This document shows positions 63,501 through 64,000 of a DNA stretch of 64,000 nt, in pieces. The notes under the pieces are model-generated. The model made no database searches. It was not told the DNA's origin and was given only the letters and a program-made list of their open reading frames with translations. Source of the stretch: Chloroflexota bacterium (lineage in GTDB: Bacteria; Chloroflexota; Anaerolineae; B4-G1; SLSP01); contig JAIOAX010000027.1 of assembly GCA_019873645.1 (NCBI GenBank), positions 1 through 64,000 of the forward strand. Reading direction: 5' to 3'. Position 1 is the stretch's first letter; every line of letters starts with the position of its first letter. A program made the position numbers and the translations under genes.

Positions 63501-63851
63501 CGGGACGATTGCGCCAATACGGAAGAAGCGGGACTAGGGCAGACGAGCGCGGTGGGCATGTTCCCGAACGGCGCCAGCCCTTATGGCGTGTTGGATCTGG
63601 TGGGCAATGTCTGGGAATGGACGCGCAGCCGCTGGGGCGTGAATGTACAAAAACCGGATTTCGTGTATCCTTATGTGGCGGACGATGGACGGGAAGCCGA
63701 GGAGAGTCTTGCGGTTCCTGTGCTCCGGGGTGGGTCCTGGTACAATGATCAGAGGTACGCTCGTGGGGGCTGCCGTTACAGGCTCATCCCTGGCGACTTC
63801 TACTACCTCGGGGTTCGAGTGGTGCTGTCCCTGGGGGATTCTGGTTTCTGA
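60549..63851 (+). CDS. NACHT/STAND NTPase with C-terminal FGE/C-type-lectin-like variable domain
   Basis: 1100 residues. Head about 1-175: helical with AWLPLLEAYS and a beta motif NLTVGGDFTGRDRY often seen before bacterial NACHT domains. NACHT 275-470: Walker A GDPGSGKTTF (Lys287), Walker B LFLLDGLDEVP, FLHRSFQEYLAACY near 640. FGE-like domain 784-1095: VEIPAGPFLMGS, RFPVTNAQFRPFV, RLPSEAEWEKAARG, LVGNVWEWTRS, RGGSW. The catalytic Cys pair of true formylglycine enzymes is absent, so a lectin-like binding role fits. Residues 925-956 are an in-frame repeat insertion. Last 35 residues look like a diversity-generating retroelement variable region. Confidence 0.85.
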   Translation: MPDSFTVETWKSRVAAWWRETARDLPGAMARLGVRTSYGLLTASAWLPLLEAYSTQTGPATTALVGVLAGVGSNLVSNVIQGAYDKATAARKAEEQIAENPDLRAEFQQVLGKLDVLALAQEALGEQWAAFEARLQQELAAQQITLTINSGGGAVVMGNLTVGGDFTGRDRYDIAGDAYFGVSPDDAPPADLLRAYYRHLAAECARLPLGVVDPRFVKPGSSDEVPLQAVYVDLDVVAPVRAAEESAKLWGLRLSRGEGDSRMPLLEALSEPEAARVVLLGDPGSGKTTFVDYLTHRLANGVAVEQPDVALPEPLRDLWPVRLVLREVAPFLPVDAACGTAAMLWDALTADVKTRLGAAAAAKLTPWFHARLLRHGGLFLLDGLDEVPEAGRRRRCLLEAIQALVSSLPGKARVILTARPYAYADPVWHLPGFPPPLALAPFSERQVRAFVERWYQAVRPAMGWNEATAEERGQRLLSALARQPYLADLASRPLLLTLMTTLHTSWGQLPEDRADLYEEYVKLLLARWQRGHEYIGPDGKPEVEPGIVRALEVGEATIRAALEKLAYTTHARQGRDPDLDEEVRVQESADIPQAAVLDAFAPLLPEHINATVVLKYLETRAGLLVGRREGVYAFLHRSFQEYLAACYLANTEREFAETLRALLLDDPAWWREVFLLGVGKKRQGGLGDAVNVVNTLMPVAPAGDHDAIPENVWRAATVAAEALLELRFPSCAEGRPHFGAVLNHVCAWLMALVDEGRLSPRDRARAADLLGGLGDERPGVQEVLWVEIPAGPFLMGSRDDEPDTYPDEKPQHTVTLPLYYISRFPVTNAQFRPFVEGDGYRNRDYWTDAGWAWREGAEPDLSPLEGLREEVIRNYREWLAQRPKARRDRPFWWEHPELGLSNRPVVGITWFEAAAYCRWLEKRMQEAGSKGQEAGGKVLVWREGKLSSCVLPLASCRVRLPSEAEWEKAARGTGGLRYPWDNVWRDDCANTEEAGLGQTSAVGMFPNGASPYGVLDLVGNVWEWTRSRWGVNVQKPDFVYPYVADDGREAEESLAVPVLRGGSWYNDQRYARGGCRYRLIPGDFYYLGVRVVLSLGDSGF
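63321..63417. repeat. GGCAAGAGGC inverted word repeat inside the FGE domain
   Basis: Words (G)GAGGCAGGGAGCAAG and GGCAAGAGGCAGGGGGCAAG (63323-63360) are followed by the inverted words CTTGCGTCTTGCCTCTTGCT (63391-63410). In frame, no stop. Confidence 0.9.
63741..63809 (+). other. Candidate diversity-generating-retroelement variable region
   Basis: After TGG (Trp1064) the codons TAC, AAT, GAT, TAC, GGC, TGC, TAC, CTC, ATC, GGC, GAC, TTC, TAC, TAC, CTC are interleaved with invariant-looking codons (CAG AGG, GCT CGT, CGT, AGG, CCT). Thirteen of fifteen variable-type codons end in C and two in T, the result expected when AAC/AAT codons of a template are mutated at the adenines. No template repeat or reverse transcriptase is in the window. 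Confidence 0.55.
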
Positions 63852-63882
63852 CTGCTGGATGCTGCTGGATGCTGAATGCTGT

Positions 63883-63985
63883 CCCCCTGAGGGGGAAGGG
63901 GTTTGGGGAAGGGGGGCGCGCCCCCCTTCCCCAACCGCCACAGGCGGTGTCAAACCTGACAGGTCTCAGAAGACCTGTCAGGTTT
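63883..63985. repeat. Three to four nested palindromes downstream of the variable region
   Basis: CCCCC-TGA-GGGGG (63883-63895); a perfect 32-base palindrome with half TTGGGGAAGGGGGGCG (63903-63934); CCGCC-ACA-GGCGG (63935-63947); AAACCTGACAGGTCT (63952-63966) pairing perfectly with 63971-63985 around CAGA. Confidence 0.92.
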
Positions 63986-64000
63986 ATGTGGCCGGTCTCC

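Noticed and set aside
60549..63851. Active formylglycine-generating enzyme
   Set aside because: The domain has the FGE fold motifs but lacks the cysteine pair needed for sulfatase activation, and no sulfatase gene is near.

Overview
The window looks like a chromosomal segment of an uncultivated or little-studied bacterium of the phylum Chloroflexota, most likely Anaerolineae-like. This is inferred from gene style and not from a marker phylogeny: moderately GC-rich coding, Thr-Pro-rich extracellular stalks, NACHT/STAND proteins, membrane-tethered SH3 proteins and a compact NADH/ferredoxin-type (Fix) electron transfer module. No plasmid, phage or rRNA signals are seen.

Layout. 1-3400: a transposase-like fragment, a lysoplasmalogenase-like membrane protein, a MoaD/ThiS-like plus creatininase-like pair, and a GH140/DUF4038-type glycosidase. 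3550-9460: an origin-type synteny block read rightwards (rpmH, rnpA, yidD, a PQQ-propeller lipoprotein, yidC, jag, a PfkB kinase, parA), without dnaA, mnmG or parB beside it. 9500-20260: mostly leftward genes, with a response regulator coupled to a membrane HEAT-repeat NTPase, mtnP coupled to a SEDS/penicillin-binding-protein fusion, two unknown genes, ligA and an SH3-domain membrane protein. 20450-26440: a two-gene phosphotransferase related to rifampicin phosphotransferase/PEP synthase, then iorA and iorB (2-oxoacid:ferredoxin oxidoreductase) split apart by a toxin-antitoxin pair. 26600-34440: a helicase-associated-like protein, galK, ald and fixABCX with a clear terminator. 34500-43830: an NDP-kinase-like protein, a 1455-residue TPR/repeat protein, and a large membrane protein with a dead GH18-like domain, an NBR1/FW-like domain and a glycosidase domain. 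43850-53330: obgE, an oxidoreductase, a PfkB sugar kinase, a second toxin-antitoxin pair, an MFS transporter, an RraA-like protein, an ABC exporter, tRNA-Arg(CCU) and mtnA. 53500-59890: a Flp-type pilin too short for most gene callers, a GH18-like membrane protein, mfd, pth and a surface protein. 60000-64000: a palindromic tandem array followed by a NACHT protein with a C-terminal FGE/C-type-lectin-like domain.

How the genes work together. iorAB, ald and fixABCX together suggest amino-acid and 2-oxoacid oxidation feeding ferredoxin, NADH and quinone pools. mtnP and mtnA are consecutive steps of methylthioadenosine salvage. yidD, the propeller lipoprotein and yidC suggest a membrane-insertion cluster.

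The three most unusual things are: (1) the last 35 codons of the NACHT-FGE protein look like the variable region of a diversity-generating retroelement, followed by three strong palindromes, with the reverse transcriptase not in the window; (2) a SEDS glycosyltransferase fused to a penicillin-binding-protein domain that has lost all three transpeptidase motifs; (3) more than twenty intergenic islands made of a short word repeated and inverted, with a different word at almost every island, which supply stop codons of at least six genes, one start codon, and two in-frame insertions inside conserved enzymes.
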